NCBI RefSeq assembly: GCF_043290135.1
Contig: NC_134705.1
Coordinates: 41,119,271 to 41,183,270, forward strand
Source of the DNA: Rhipicephalus microplus
Lineage: Eukaryota > Arthropoda > Arachnida > Ixodida > Ixodidae
Reading direction: 5' to 3'
Length of the DNA stretch: 64,000 nucleotides
The stretch's first letter is position 1, and every line of letters begins with the position of its first letter. A program made the position numbers and the translations under genes. Positions 21,630 to 31,887 of the stretch are shown here, in pieces. The notes beneath the pieces are model-generated. The model ran no database searches and was not told where the DNA came from. It worked only from the letters and a program-made list of their open reading frames with translations.

Positions 21630-22630
21630 AAGTACAAAACAGACTTCATCTCATTCCTGTAGGTTTTCCTCGTTTCGTGTTTGTGCTGTTTGTTGTGATG
21701 GGTTCATACCAACAAGCGCAGCACGTCTGAAGCTCCGTATATTTCACGGTAAAAAAAAAAAGATATTCACAAATACCTTACCCATGCACGTCTGCTCAGT
21801 TCGCTCGTATCGCTCATTTGTCGTTCGTTTTTCTGCTGTCTTCTGACTGTCGTCGCACAACCCTCGCTTTTCGCTATAGTCCGTGGGGGGTGAGGAGGGC
21901 GACAAAGACGTGCACACATAAAAGAGGGACTTTCCAGGAATTCAGCCTTTCTTTTCCCGTGAAGACGCTCACTCCATCCTCTCGGAGGATACTGCCCACC
22001 TGTTTTCACGCTCTCCCGCGGTACCACGCAGCCTTATGAGACTCTGAGGGGAGGAAGGCTTACAGATGACGGTGCATGGCTTGAAGTTAGAAAAGACGTT
22101 TCCTCCTAAGGCAAAATGTTTTTGCACGCCGCATTCGGGGAGACAGGGAACCTTCAATTTCAGCGCTTTCCTTATTTCTGTTTAGGTGGCGCTAGGGGAA
22201 GATTTTCGTTGTAGTGATAGGAATAATGTAGATTTCTCAATATTCCTGCAGTTCTTGTGTGCGATTCGTGTGCATAAGTATACCAGGAGACCGTAACTGT
22301 TATATTTTAGGCTATGCATGCTTAGACTTCAGCGCTATTTCAAGATAACAACGATTTTGTTGATGTTTACGGCACGATAAATTAAGACAATTTGCGAGCT
22401 TTGTTTCGCATTTCTGCTTGCTTTATTGAAAAACGCTACGTTGAGGAAATAGATCAGGGGTTCTAGTTTATCCACGTGCAAATTCAGCTAACGAACTTAA
22501 GTAGTTCTCCGCAAAAATGGGCCACGGTAGGTCTATCTAATGAAAATATTGCCCAATTTAGATCAATATAATTAAAAAGCGAGCGGGCGTACATAAATAA
22601 AATTGAGCACTCAAACGGAAAATGCCATCC
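21630..22630. other. AT-rich non-coding stretch
   Basis: Nothing coding is recognised. GCTACGTTGAGGAAATAGAT at 22435-22454 recurs at 27812-27831 beyond the far side of the LINE. Confidence 0.5.
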
Positions 22631-22636
22631 TCTATA

Positions 22637-22666
22637 TCAATCAATCAATCAATCAATCAATCAATT
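22637..22666. repeat. (ATCA)n microsatellite, LINE 3' tail
   Basis: About seven tandem tetranucleotides; read on the minus strand they follow AATAAAT and form the terminal repeat of the LINE. Confidence 0.8.
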
Positions 22667-22719
22667 TATTCAGCTTCTTTGGATACAATGTAACATCTTT
22701 AGTAGTAAGTAATACATTC

Positions 22720-22758
22720 GGAGGTCCCATAGTTTCAGGAACTGACGGGGGGACCTCC
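22720..22758 (-). promoter_or_regulatory. 3' UTR stem-loop of the LINE
   Basis: GGAGGTCCC (22720-22728) and GGGACCTCC (22750-22758) form a perfect 9-bp stem with a 21-base loop, about 55 bases before the tail repeat. In LINEs with microsatellite tails, 3' hairpins serve as the recognition site for the RT (family knowledge); the role here is inferred. Confidence 0.55.
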
Positions 22759-23302
22759 TAATACTAGAACATGTGTAAGTTGAATAACGTGGGCAGCAAG
22801 AAAAAAGCATGCTCTGATAGCAAAAAAAAAAAAAAAAATACATGTATAAAATTTACAGGAAAGCTAAAGGAGCTACATAAGAAGAGTAAAAGCAAGAAAA
22901 AAGACAAAAAATAACAAAAAAACTGTCATGGTATTTAAGTCTATGACTGTAATATACGCTGGAAAAAAAAAAACACAGTTATAAGGGAAATCTTCATGAC
23001 ACAGGCGTCATGAATTCATCAAAACAAAGTGAACATAGTAAGTTTTAACACAATAGCAGCATATAAAATAGTGAATACCAAACGCTATAATAATTACGGC
23101 TACAAAACAAAAGCAAGATTAATTCATATCGGTAATAATAGCAAATAATCAGCGAATGATAGCAAATGATAGCAAAATATTCAGCAAATGATAGCAAAAT
23201 ATTCAGCGGTAATGGTAGCAAATCAAGCATGCGCGAAAATGAAAGAAAAAAGAAATCGTATTAAAAAAAAAAAAAAAAAAAAAAAAATGGCAGATCCCTG
23301 AG

Positions 23303-26194
23303 TTAGTGTGCCTGCCCACATAATTTGCCGAGACAGTATTTTTTGTGAAGGCTTTGAAATGTATGTACAGAGGATGCTGATTTAATTTCGTATGGTAACG
23401 AATTCCAAATGGATATGCCTGAAAAAAGGGCTGTTAGTTTCGCGTAATTTGTTCGAGCGGCGGGAAGAAGTAGATTGTCGTTTGAAGAGAACCTCGTAAT
23501 GTTAGTGTTGACAAAAAATTCATTTGAGTAAGCCGGAATGGAGGTGCCACATCTCTTTAGCCGAAAAATAAATAGAGATAGTTTTTGTTTAAGTAGTTCT
23601 GAGAGTGGCAAAATATTTAGATTTTGGTATAGCGGTTTAGAGGGGGTAAAAACATTACTGAAGGTCATTAGTCGTATAGCTTGGTTTTGCAGGCGTTGAA
23701 GGGAATCGAGGTGACAAAAGTAAGTATTAGCCCAAGATGATACACAGTAAGACAGATGGCTATGAATGAAAGAGTGATAAAGTGAACGAATAATGGGCCT
23801 TTCGAAATAATTACGTGATTTAATGATTACGTGTATGCCAAAAGAAACTTTATGCATTAGTGAATGAACATGAATATTATATTTTAGGTGCTCATCTAAT
23901 ATCACACCCAGAAACCTGGCGCTGTTAGTAACGGGTATTTCATTGTCCCCCATCGTGAGCACCACGGGTGGCACTTTTGATAATGGAGAATGAAATATTA
24001 CAAATGTAGTTTTAGTGGGGTTAATGTGCAGGCAGTTACGACTGCACCAATCACTTACATTTTTTAAGTCAACATTTAGATTTTGTAACAGTACGGCGAT
24101 GCTTTTATGAGATGAATATATGGTTGTATCGTCCGCATATAACAAGCAGTCAGTATGGCGAAGTGTTAGGGGCAAATCGTTGATGAAGAGTAGAAAAAGC
24201 AGCGGGCCTAGAATAGATCCTTGAGGCACTCCTGTATTAGTAACCTTGGGAGAGGAAACACTACCGTCGATTTGTACAACTTGCGACCTGTTTTTTAGGT
24301 AATTCTTAATAAGGCTCAAGGCTGGTCCTGTAATGCCGTAAGATGCGAGCTTGTGAAAAAGAATGGAATGATTAATAGTGTCAAAAGCTTTAGTAAGATC
24401 AACAAAGACTGCACCAAATAGTGAACCGTCATCAATGGCTAGTTTGATTTTGTCCGTGAAACTAATGAGCGCCAGTTCGGTTGAGAAACCTGGACGGAAA
24501 CCAAACTGATGGGGAGAGAGCAAGTCGAATTTTTTGAAATATGACATGAGGCGTTTGTACAAAATCTTTTCGATTACTTTACTAAAAAAAGGAAGAATGC
24601 AAATAGGACGGTAATTGTTAATGCATTCACGGTCACCTTTCTTGAAGACGGGAGTTATCTTGCCGTTTTTTAGGGAGGTTGGAAATGTGCCATCCTTGAA
24701 CATTTTGTTGATGATGTTAGCAAGAACAGGTGAAACACAGTCGATTATCAGCTTAACTCGTGAAGGGTGAATGGAGTCTAAACCCGCCCCGGTTGTTTTT
24801 AACGATGATATGACAGAGCGAACTTCAGCGCTAGAAGTAGGATATAAGTAAAAAGATTGCGGACAGCGCGATAAGTGGGAAAGTGATGGCCGGTGTTGAT
24901 TGTTTTCAGTGTTGGCAAAATGGTCGTTAAAAGCATTGGCAATGTCAATTGGCTCAGTGAATGTGCTGGATGCAGTACTTATTTTCGTTAACCGTGCATG
25001 GGAATCGGTTTTGTTCAGAAACTTTTTAATTAGCTGCCAGTTTCGTTTAGTATCAGTTCCATTAAGCAATATGCGCGTTTGAAAATAGTCACGTTTAGCA
25101 CGTTTCAAAATTGCACCAAGCGTATTCGAATATTTTTTATAGCGAATTTGTAGCACTGTGTTAAATGGTTGGTCCTTAAGCTTCTTATGCATTTTATCTT
25201 TTTTTGAAATTGAGTGCAATAATCCGTTGGTGATCCATGGGTTTCTTCGCTCTTTAAACCCCCAAGAAATAGGGACATGCGATGTGCTCTGTGTTATGCA
25301 GTTTGCTATTAGAGCAGAAAATGAGTCGTAGGCTTGCTCAGCAGATTCGTTTTGTGTGACATCAGTCCAGTCTAGTTGGTTAATCAAGGAAACAAATGTT
25401 TCTGTGTTAAACACCGCTTTCATGACTTGTTTATGATTTGTGGCACGGGGCAAGAGAGCGGATTCTATTCTGAGAAAAACAGGATAATGGTCACTAAACT
25501 GATAGTCTATTACAGCCGCAGAGGCGCTCGCTGTCAAACTGGACAAAATGTGGTCAATCAGTGTATTCGTGCCTGATGGATCGCACCTAGTGGGAGCTGT
25601 GATTAACGATGAGAAGCCAAAACTTTGAAAAACGCGAACATAATCCGAGCATGTATGACTGTAAAGGTCAAGTATGTTAATGTTAATGTCGCCGCATATG
25701 ATGACGTTTTTGTTTTCAAAAACGAGAAGGTTTAGAAGGGATTCAAGTTGCGAGCAAAAATGAACAATAGATGAAGACGGAGAGCGGTAGATTGATGCAA
25801 TGATGGTGTTTCTGCCGTTCAGTGAAAAAACCGTTTGGTCAAATTCAAGCCAGACCGATTCACAGTTTAGGTTAGTAAAAGAAAGATCGTGACGACGCCT
25901 ATATGACAATGACGAATCAATAAAGACCGCAGAACCACCACCACGGGCTGAATCGCGGTTGCAGTACTCAGAGGTATAGTTCGACATGCCATATAGATTA
26001 CCATCGTTATTTGTTAACCATGTCTCAGAGAGGCATATGACTGAAAACGTGTGATTGATTGCTGTCAGGAAGTGTATGAGGTCATTATGATGCTTTCTGA
26101 GGCTGCGGACATTGAAATGAATCAATGATAAAGCTGGGGGTTTATTCTTGAGAAATGTTTTAGTTTGCTGATAAGACAAAACAGAGGAATCCAT
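23303..26194 (-). CDS. LINE ORF2: endonuclease and reverse transcriptase
   Basis: 963 codons from ATG. The N-terminal 220 residues are an apurinic-type endonuclease: LSLIHFNVRSLRKH, ICLSETWL, IYRSPSS, ICGDININ and the FSDHYPVF box with catalytic Asp and His. The central RT shows NYRPICILPFFSKVIEK, FGFRPGFST, AVFVDLTKAFDTINH, GVPQGSILGPLLFLLFIN and the catalytic LYADDTTIY. The C-terminal part (WNSLP.EIK motif) is typical of CR1/Jockey-type ORF2. It nicks genomic DNA and copies the LINE RNA at the nick. Length is normal for the group; no stops or frameshifts. Confidence 0.92.
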   Translation of the reverse strand: MDSSVLSYQQTKTFLKNKPPALSLIHFNVRSLRKHHNDLIHFLTAINHTFSVICLSETWLTNNDGNLYGMSNYTSEYCNRDSARGGGSAVFIDSSLSYRRRHDLSFTNLNCESVWLEFDQTVFSLNGRNTIIASIYRSPSSSIVHFCSQLESLLNLLVFENKNVIICGDININILDLYSHTCSDYVRVFQSFGFSSLITAPTRCDPSGTNTLIDHILSSLTASASAAVIDYQFSDHYPVFLRIESALLPRATNHKQVMKAVFNTETFVSLINQLDWTDVTQNESAEQAYDSFSALIANCITQSTSHVPISWGFKERRNPWITNGLLHSISKKDKMHKKLKDQPFNTVLQIRYKKYSNTLGAILKRAKRDYFQTRILLNGTDTKRNWQLIKKFLNKTDSHARLTKISTASSTFTEPIDIANAFNDHFANTENNQHRPSLSHLSRCPQSFYLYPTSSAEVRSVISSLKTTGAGLDSIHPSRVKLIIDCVSPVLANIINKMFKDGTFPTSLKNGKITPVFKKGDRECINNYRPICILPFFSKVIEKILYKRLMSYFKKFDLLSPHQFGFRPGFSTELALISFTDKIKLAIDDGSLFGAVFVDLTKAFDTINHSILFHKLASYGITGPALSLIKNYLKNRSQVVQIDGSVSSPKVTNTGVPQGSILGPLLFLLFINDLPLTLRHTDCLLYADDTTIYSSHKSIAVLLQNLNVDLKNVSDWCSRNCLHINPTKTTFVIFHSPLSKVPPVVLTMGDNEIPVTNSARFLGVILDEHLKYNIHVHSLMHKVSFGIHVIIKSRNYFERPIIRSLYHSFIHSHLSYCVSSWANTYFCHLDSLQRLQNQAIRLMTFSNVFTPSKPLYQNLNILPLSELLKQKLSLFIFRLKRCGTSIPAYSNEFFVNTNITRFSSNDNLLLPAARTNYAKLTALFSGISIWNSLPYEIKSASSVHTFQSLHKKYCLGKLCGQAH

Positions 26195-26224
26195 GGTTGT
26201 TCCAGATATCTTAGAGGCAACTAT

Positions 26225-26872
26225 CTACTGAAAGACAGATAGATGGCCTGCTTCACGTATACGAAAAACGCGGCTGTCATCACTTTTTCTGGCCTTTATT
26301 ACGCAGGAATCTGTCCATAGATGCTTCCAATTTTTCGCCTTTTTTAGTTCCAAAGCCTGAGCAAACAATCTCTTGTTTTCTGGGGTTAGGTGATCGTTAA
26401 CAAACACCGGTTTTTCCGTCTCTTTACGAAAGCCAATGACACCCGTCGTGATTCGTGCTTTCCGTGCTTTGGAAGCAAAGTCTGCTTTCTTTGTCCTGGA
26501 GCAAAATCTCGCTATAATGTTCGATCCATTTTTCGCCGGGACACGGTGGACGACATCGATGTCTGTCGGCTCAACGGGGCACCCAACTTTCTCACCAATT
26601 GCCTGCATTATAGCAAGGCAGTTTTCACCTTTCGTGTCAGGGATACCCTTTATCTCAACATTGTTTAAGCGTGAGTATTGCTCCAAGGCAGCCAGACGAT
26701 TACATAGTTGTTTACTCACGTCCCTGAGTTCTTTGTTTTCTTTGGACAATTCTTCATTTCTGCTCTTAACGGACTCGTAGAGTTGGCTATGCACTTGGAA
26801 GCTATTCTTCATTTCTGCAAGGTCAGCACGAAGTAGCTCAATTTGCCTCGAAAGCTCGGCCGTGGTTGGCAT
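26225..26872 (-). CDS. LINE ORF1: coiled-coil RNA-binding protein
   Basis: 215 codons from ATG, 30 bases upstream of ORF2 on the same strand. Residues about 5-70 form heptad-like Leu/Glu/Lys sequence (coiled coil). The middle holds a partner-type RNA-binding fold of the L1/CR1 ORF1 class (SRLNNVEIKGIPD; IDVVHRVPAKNGSNIIARFCS; VFVNDHLTPENKRLFAQA). It should trimerise and coat LINE RNA in the cytoplasm. The frame is intact. The fold is assigned by pattern, not by search. Confidence 0.75.
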   Translation of the reverse strand: MPTTAELSRQIELLRADLAEMKNSFQVHSQLYESVKSRNEELSKENKELRDVSKQLCNRLAALEQYSRLNNVEIKGIPDTKGENCLAIMQAIGEKVGCPVEPTDIDVVHRVPAKNGSNIIARFCSRTKKADFASKARKARITTGVIGFRKETEKPVFVNDHLTPENKRLFAQALELKKAKNWKHLWTDSCVIKARKSDDSRVFRIREAGHLSVFQ

Positions 26873-27018
26873 GATGCAATGCTTAGAACACTAATAATCA
26901 TCAGCAATAGTAGAAAACACTAAAAAAGAGTATAATAAAGACAACGCTAAAAACTACAAAAACTGCTGGCAGCAGTGGGAGCGGCAAGGAGTTCCAAGAC
27001 AAAACAATAAGTAAGGAA

Positions 27019-27680
27019 CCAACCTGTATCGCGCAGAAGCAGGGAATTAGAGCGCCGTCCTCTAGCCGCAACCACTGCTGCCAAAGTGACGAGCCAGGAC
27101 TAGAGGGAATCCTTATGTAGGGTCCAAGGCGCCTATAGGTGGCAGGCCAAGCTGTCCAGTGACGTCTTTTCCGTCGGTGGTGAGGGTAACCAAGCGCAGA
27201 TGACGCAGGTTTCCCAGACACGTGTAGTGACCGTGCAGTTGCGATCAGCAGGCAGCTGAATGAACGTTATCGACCGGCGGATAGGTGATCGTCCTTGAAA
27301 CGAGCTGGCTGTCACCAACCTGTATCGCGCAGAAGCAGGGAATTAGAGCGCCGTCCTCTAGCCGCAACCACTGCTGCCAAAGTGACGAGCCAGGACTAGA
27401 GGGAATCCTTATGTAGGGTCCAAGGCGCCTATAGGTGGCAGGCCAAGCTGTCCAGTGACGTCTTTTCCGTCGGTGGTGAGGGTAACCAAGCGCAGATGAC
27501 GCAGGTTTCCCAGACACGTGTAGTGACCGTGCAGTTGCGATCAGCAGGCAGCTGAATGAACGTTATCGACCGGCGGATAGGTGATCGTCCTTGAAACGAG
27601 CTGGCTGTCACCAACCTGTATCGCGCAGAAGCAGGGAATTAGAGCGCCGTCCTCTAGCCGCAACCACTGCTGCCAAAGTG
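27019..27680 (-). repeat. 296-bp tandem monomers in the LINE 5' region
   Basis: Two complete units (27019-27314 and 27315-27610) that look identical, plus a 70-base partial unit (27611-27680) at the outer end. In LINE orientation the array starts with a truncated monomer and leads into ORF1, like the monomeric promoters of mouse L1. Each unit is GC-balanced and could carry promoter activity; that function is inferred. Confidence 0.85.
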
Positions 27681-28505
27681 CACCAGGAAAATACACCAGG
27701 AAAATGATTTTTCTCTAGCGAATAGGTGCCGGATAGTCCGCATCGACATTTACTAAATTTGGCTCTTTTCAAAAGCTAATCAGCAATACAGTAATAGCGC
27801 TAGAATAATTTGCTACGTTGAGGAAATAGATAAATATGTCTTAAATGTTCTGCGCAAAGAACAGTGCTGTAACTGCAGCAGATTTTTCAGAAAATGGTCA
27901 CTGCTAACACACAGTCAGTCCAAACTATGTAACTAGCGCTTATTATTGGCTCTCCCTACCCAAATGCTAAAAGCTTACTTATTTTTAATAGATATGTTTA
28001 AAATGTACAAAAATTAATCTTTTCAATGACACAAAAACCATCTATATAAGACAAGAAGAACAGCCGCCACGTCAGTTGGAAAAGTGACAAAAACGATGTG
28101 TTCGTGCCGCCGGAGTGAGACCGCCGCCTTAATAATAAACTTTTGGGTAGTAGGCTGGCATTTGCTATTTTTCGTCATTCTTCTTAGATGCATGGTATCC
28201 GCTAAACGCTTGCAAGGAATTATGTGCCAATTGACCATGCCGCGGATGACGACGACGAGGAATTATGGCTGTAGTGGGTATGCGCCACAGTTAATAGGGA
28301 AACAAGAGCAAGCTTCTGCAATGAGTTGGAGCATCGGACGGCCCACTTGTTATGCTAATCGCATTGTGCAATGACTGGTTGTTCTTTCGCTGTTTTAAAA
28401 CGCTTTATAAGTCGTATTAGCGCCATTGCATTGCCAACATCAAGCCTGCTTAAGGCAAGTTTGGCAACAAGTCACAAGCACTGGGGTAGCTCATCAATAA
28501 AGGAA
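27681..28505. other. non-coding stretch
   Basis: CACCAGGAAAATA is repeated at 27681 and 27695. No gene or other repeat is recognised. Confidence 0.45.
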
Positions 28506-28507
28506 AA

Positions 28508-28600
28508 AAAATCGGGGTAGCTAAGTAGTAGAATACTGGGCTGGCACCCAGCGGACCCGAGTTTGAGCCCCATTGTGTCATTGGTGCAAGGTTTTTTTTA
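28508..28600 (+). mobile_element. second type of tRNA-like SINE head
   Basis: TAGCTAAGTAG resembles an A box, CTGGCACCCAGCG forms an anticodon-arm-like hairpin, and GAGTTTGAGCCCC resembles a B box. It is followed by a T-rich stretch (GGTTTTTTTTATAA). It differs from the other SINE family in the window. A functional tRNA is unlikely because the arms are degenerate. Confidence 0.5.
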
Positions 28601-29170
28601 TAATTTCGCGCGATGTGGTTACGGACACCAGCGGCGGCGCCGAACAGCATGCAACTGGGCGTGATCCGAAAAGTGATCTCATAACAGCTTTTACTGTAAA
28701 AAGACCAAGAAAGCTTTTTTGGTTAGTAACAGCAGAAGTTTCAAGCTTTACTAGTTGCTGGCTATAGTAGAGGGATGCTGCGAAGGTAGTAAAATACGCT
28801 CGAAAGTGCATATATTAGTTGCCAAATACTAACGAACTTCTTTTCCTAAAATTGTGCTGACCATGCAGTTCTATAGGTAGCGGGAGAACTGCCCTTCTGA
28901 AAACTTGTATTGAGGTTGTGTACTGCATGAGATAAGTCACCAAGCTATAGTTATACTAGCCCTCGACCATGATAACGTGTTTCGTGTACTTCTGCAGTTC
29001 TTAATGCATCTGATGACATCAGATTGATGGGGTGTTCATTCTTAGCTCGATAAAGATATCATTCTACGCTGAGGAATTGTAGGAACAGAATTGGCCTGCC
29101 CGGCATTTCCCGGACTAGGAATGGGCCGTTTTTTAAATGCGAAGCCTTTCTTAGCGAACTTCAGCGACTT
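28601..29170. other. non-coding stretch
   Basis: No coding frame, repeat boundary or RNA gene is visible to me here. Confidence 0.45.
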
Positions 29171-29176
29171 TAAGCG

Positions 29177-29286
<110 letters not shown>

Positions 29287-29439
29287 GCCGCCTACGACTT
29301 TCAGCTCATCTGGCCGTGTCGAAAATGGTATCGATACCGAACTTGGTATGGCACTACATGACTCTATGACGAGCATATTTGACTAGTCATAACATGAAAA
29401 TTATGACACGTATGTCATGAATGTCATGGTTTACATTTC

Positions 29440-30620
29440 ATGGTCCTGTTGCTTTTGCGGTGGTTTCGTTCACATGACACGTTGCAAAACTGGTTGCAAA
29501 ACATGATTGCATGGCGAACACAAGCGACAGATCCTAACATGAAAAGTATTACATGTGTGTCATGTCACAACATGACTACATTCCATGCTCATGATGCGTC
29601 GCGGCCGTTTCGCTAACGTCACATATACCAAATTTGGTATTACGGTACGTGAATGAATGGCGAAGGTATGTGACTGGTGCAAACATAATAATCATGAGAT
29701 GCGTGTCATTTAACAACATGACTACATGTCATCCTCATGATGCAGTTGCGGCCGTTTCGCTAGCGTCACATATGCTAAATTCTGTATTACGGTACGTGAA
29801 TGGATCACAAAGTTATGTGACTGGTGAAAACATGATAATCATGAGATGCGTGTCGTCTGCCAACACGACAACACGCTACGCTCATGATGCGCTCGCGGCC
29901 GTTTCGCTAGCTACACATGCCAAATTTCGTATTACGTTACGCCAATGAATGACCAAGGTATGTGACGGGTACAAACTTGATAATCCTGAGGTGCGTGTCA
30001 TGTGAGAGCATGGCTATATGCCACAGTCAAGGTGCCACTATATTTCAACGTGACCAGGTGCGCACGCGCGCCGGGTCACGTCGTTTCGGTCATGAAGGGT
30101 CACGTTGGTTTCGTCGCGTCATGCCGGCGTTGCCCCGCCAGGCGCTGGTCCTGGCATATGTTGCTTTGACGCATGCGCGTTTCAGCGCGTGCGGCGTCCC
30201 TCCGTCACGAAAAGAGGCAAATGCAGTGCTGTCTGGATAACGCATCGGCGCGAAACGCGAAATGAGCATGTCGCATTTCACGCCGGTTGTCGTCGGGCCA
30301 CGCCGACGGACGCCGATCGCGCTGGTCGCGCCTGCCGTGAGACTATAGAGTGCTCGCATTTTGCTAACGCAGCATCGCTGTGGCCAGCGTTCGCACGCGT
30401 CAACGTTACGTTGTAGTATACTGGGCCTTTGTGATGTGCTCGCGGCCGTTTCGCTAACTCCACATATACCGACATTGGCGTTACGTGACATCAATGGATG
30501 ACGAAATAGCTCCACATATACTAAATTTAGTATGACATGACGTTAATGGATGACGACGGTAAATGACACATCCAAACATGATAATCAACACACGGAAGTC
30601 ATGTACGGAATAACTTACTT
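29440..30620. repeat. tandem array, unit 147 bp
   Basis: The motif GCGGCCGTTTCGCTA starts at 29601, 29748 and 29895 (147-base steps) and again at 30442. Each unit also carries CAAATTTGGTATTACG-type palindromic sequence, a TACGTGAATGAATGG block, ACATGATAATCATGAG and ACAACATGACTAC. The step from 29895 to 30442 is 547 bases because a 388-bp element lies in between. Confidence 0.82.
30036..30423. mobile_element. MITE-like insertion in the 147-bp array
   Basis: The ends form imperfect inverted repeats: CACTATATTTCAACGTGAC at the left and, read from the other strand, CAGTATACTACAACGTAAC at the right (15 of 19 match). The inside is CpG-rich, unlike the flanking units, and has no coding capacity. 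It accounts for most of the extra length between two array units. I could not fix the target duplication. Confidence 0.55.
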
Positions 30621-30988
30621 CCACTTCGTAACGTTGTGCTGATTTTAAAGTGATATATCAGCCTTCCTCATTCGTGCTTCGCACATCATCGATTCCCACT
30701 GTACGTGGGATCTACCTTTTTTTAATTCTGATGCATTAAATGGAATGGAATTCCGCCAAGTTGCTATTCTCCGTAATTGAATTGGAATAGAATTGAGGCG
30801 ACCATTGCGCAACACTGCTGTCAAGAGGTAATATGTCCTGCCGTCGGATGAAGCGCCGGAGTTAGTAGAGCTCGAGGAAAACGAGAGGCACGGAGGAAAT
30901 GACAACAGGGTTAAAAATACAGGCTATGCCACTTAGACTCGGAGTTTCCTGTATACTAGACTTGTTTTTGCTCCAATCGGCTTATGGC

Positions 30989-31255
30989 CATAGGTCGGGA
31001 AAAACCGGTAGTGCTCACTTAAACTCACTCACGAAGTACATCTTGCGCTTTAGACTCACTCCGACTCACGTTTACGAAAATTTTCCTGGGTTGAACTCAC
31101 TCGGGCTCACGCTCACAACAATTTTATTTAACGGAACTCCCTCGCACCTAAACTCACAAAAATATTGCTCACCTGGACTCACTCAGACTCGCGGCTTGAT
31201 GTGAGCAAGAGTGGGTTCGAATGAGTCGACTCACGAGAGAGTTCGCCGACCTATG
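30989..31255. mobile_element. hAT-like MITE, 267 bp
   Basis: 10-bp perfect terminal inverted repeats (CATAGGTCGG and CCGACCTATG), flanked by a perfect 8-bp target duplication CTTATGGC (30981-30988 and 31256-31263). An 8-bp duplication fits the hAT superfamily. The inside is built from many ACTCACTC and GACTCAC words with TGAGTCG near the right end. It has no coding capacity. It lies about 280 bp upstream of the TATA box of the host gene. Confidence 0.82.
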
Positions 31256-31538
31256 CTTATGGCTGTCAGAGCTTACCCAGCAGCTTGCGAAAGTGTAGTA
31301 TGTTTGTACCTGCATGTGTTGTGCAAGGTGGGGTGGCCGAAGAGGGGGTTACGTGAAGTAGGAACTACAATTATCTATAGATTCCAATGTAATTGGCTGT
31401 GACGGGAGGTGTGACGAAACGACCCTTCCTGGTTAACTTCATTTTTTCGTGATTACGCTATAGCTTATTTTTTAAAAGGAAATCCTGCAAGTACTGACAC
31501 ATGACATATTAGCGAGAAATTTAATGGTAAGAGCCACT

Positions 31539-31544
31539 TATAAA
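31539..31544 (+). promoter_or_regulatory. TATA box of the M13-like gene
   Basis: TATAAA in the context ACTTATAAAGG, 109 bases before the ATG at 31653. A start site near 31570 would leave a leader of about 80 bases. Supported by position and by the well-formed first exon that follows; no transcript evidence. Confidence 0.5.
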
Positions 31545-31652
31545 GGAAAAGCTTTACAAATGTAATCGGCCGATTCGCATTCTCGCGTTGTGGCGAGGCG
31601 TTTCTCGAAACCTTCACGAAACAAAGGTTTAATTTATTCTGTCCAGGCTACA

Positions 31653-31887
31653 ATGGTGTCCCAGCGCGGTGACACGTTCACTTTGAAGTCTCGGGCGGCT
31701 TATAAAGTAAAGCAGACATTGAAGCCAGTGGTGTTATACCCGAGTGGGTCGCCTCACCGAACCGGTGTCTCTGTCGAAGCTCCCAAGAGTACGGCGTCAG
31801 CTACAACGAAGTGCTCACAGGCCGGGAAGGGCTCGAAGCTCCACACGTCGATGCCCGTTTCGGAAAATCTACATCGTCACCACTACC
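31653..31887 (+). CDS. M13-like gene, first coding exon
   Basis: The ATG at 31653 has a strong context (A at -3, G at +4). 78 codons follow, beginning MVSQRGDTFTLKSRAAY and rich in Ser, Lys and Thr, without a signal peptide. The exon ends at 31887 directly before GTAAGT, a consensus donor, one base into a codon. The next candidate acceptor (CTCCTAATAACGCAG, 32618) begins an exon whose first base is a second codon position in the long frame that follows, so the phases agree. CTAATAAC fits a branch site. The 731-base intron and the assignment to the downstream gene are inferred from phase and signals. Confidence 0.6.

Larger units (their letters stand above)
22637..27680 (-). mobile_element. 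CR1-like LINE with both ORFs open
   Basis: Non-LTR retrotransposon on the minus strand: tandem-monomer 5' region (27680 down to 27019), ORF1 (26872-26225), a 30-base gap, ORF2 (26194-23303), a 3' UTR with a conserved-looking stem-loop, AATAAA, and a (TGAT)n tail at 22637-22666. The microsatellite tail rather than poly(A), and the endonuclease-RT ORF2, fit the CR1/L2 group. Both ORFs are free of stops, so this copy is recent and may encode functional proteins. The exact clade needs an RT tree. Target duplication not found. Confidence 0.88.

Noticed and set aside
23261..23287. Poly(A) tract as the 3' end of a plus-strand gene
   Set aside because: It lies just after the stop codon of the minus-strand LINE ORF2 and reads as poly(T) in its 3' UTR; the true tail is the TGAT repeat at 22637.
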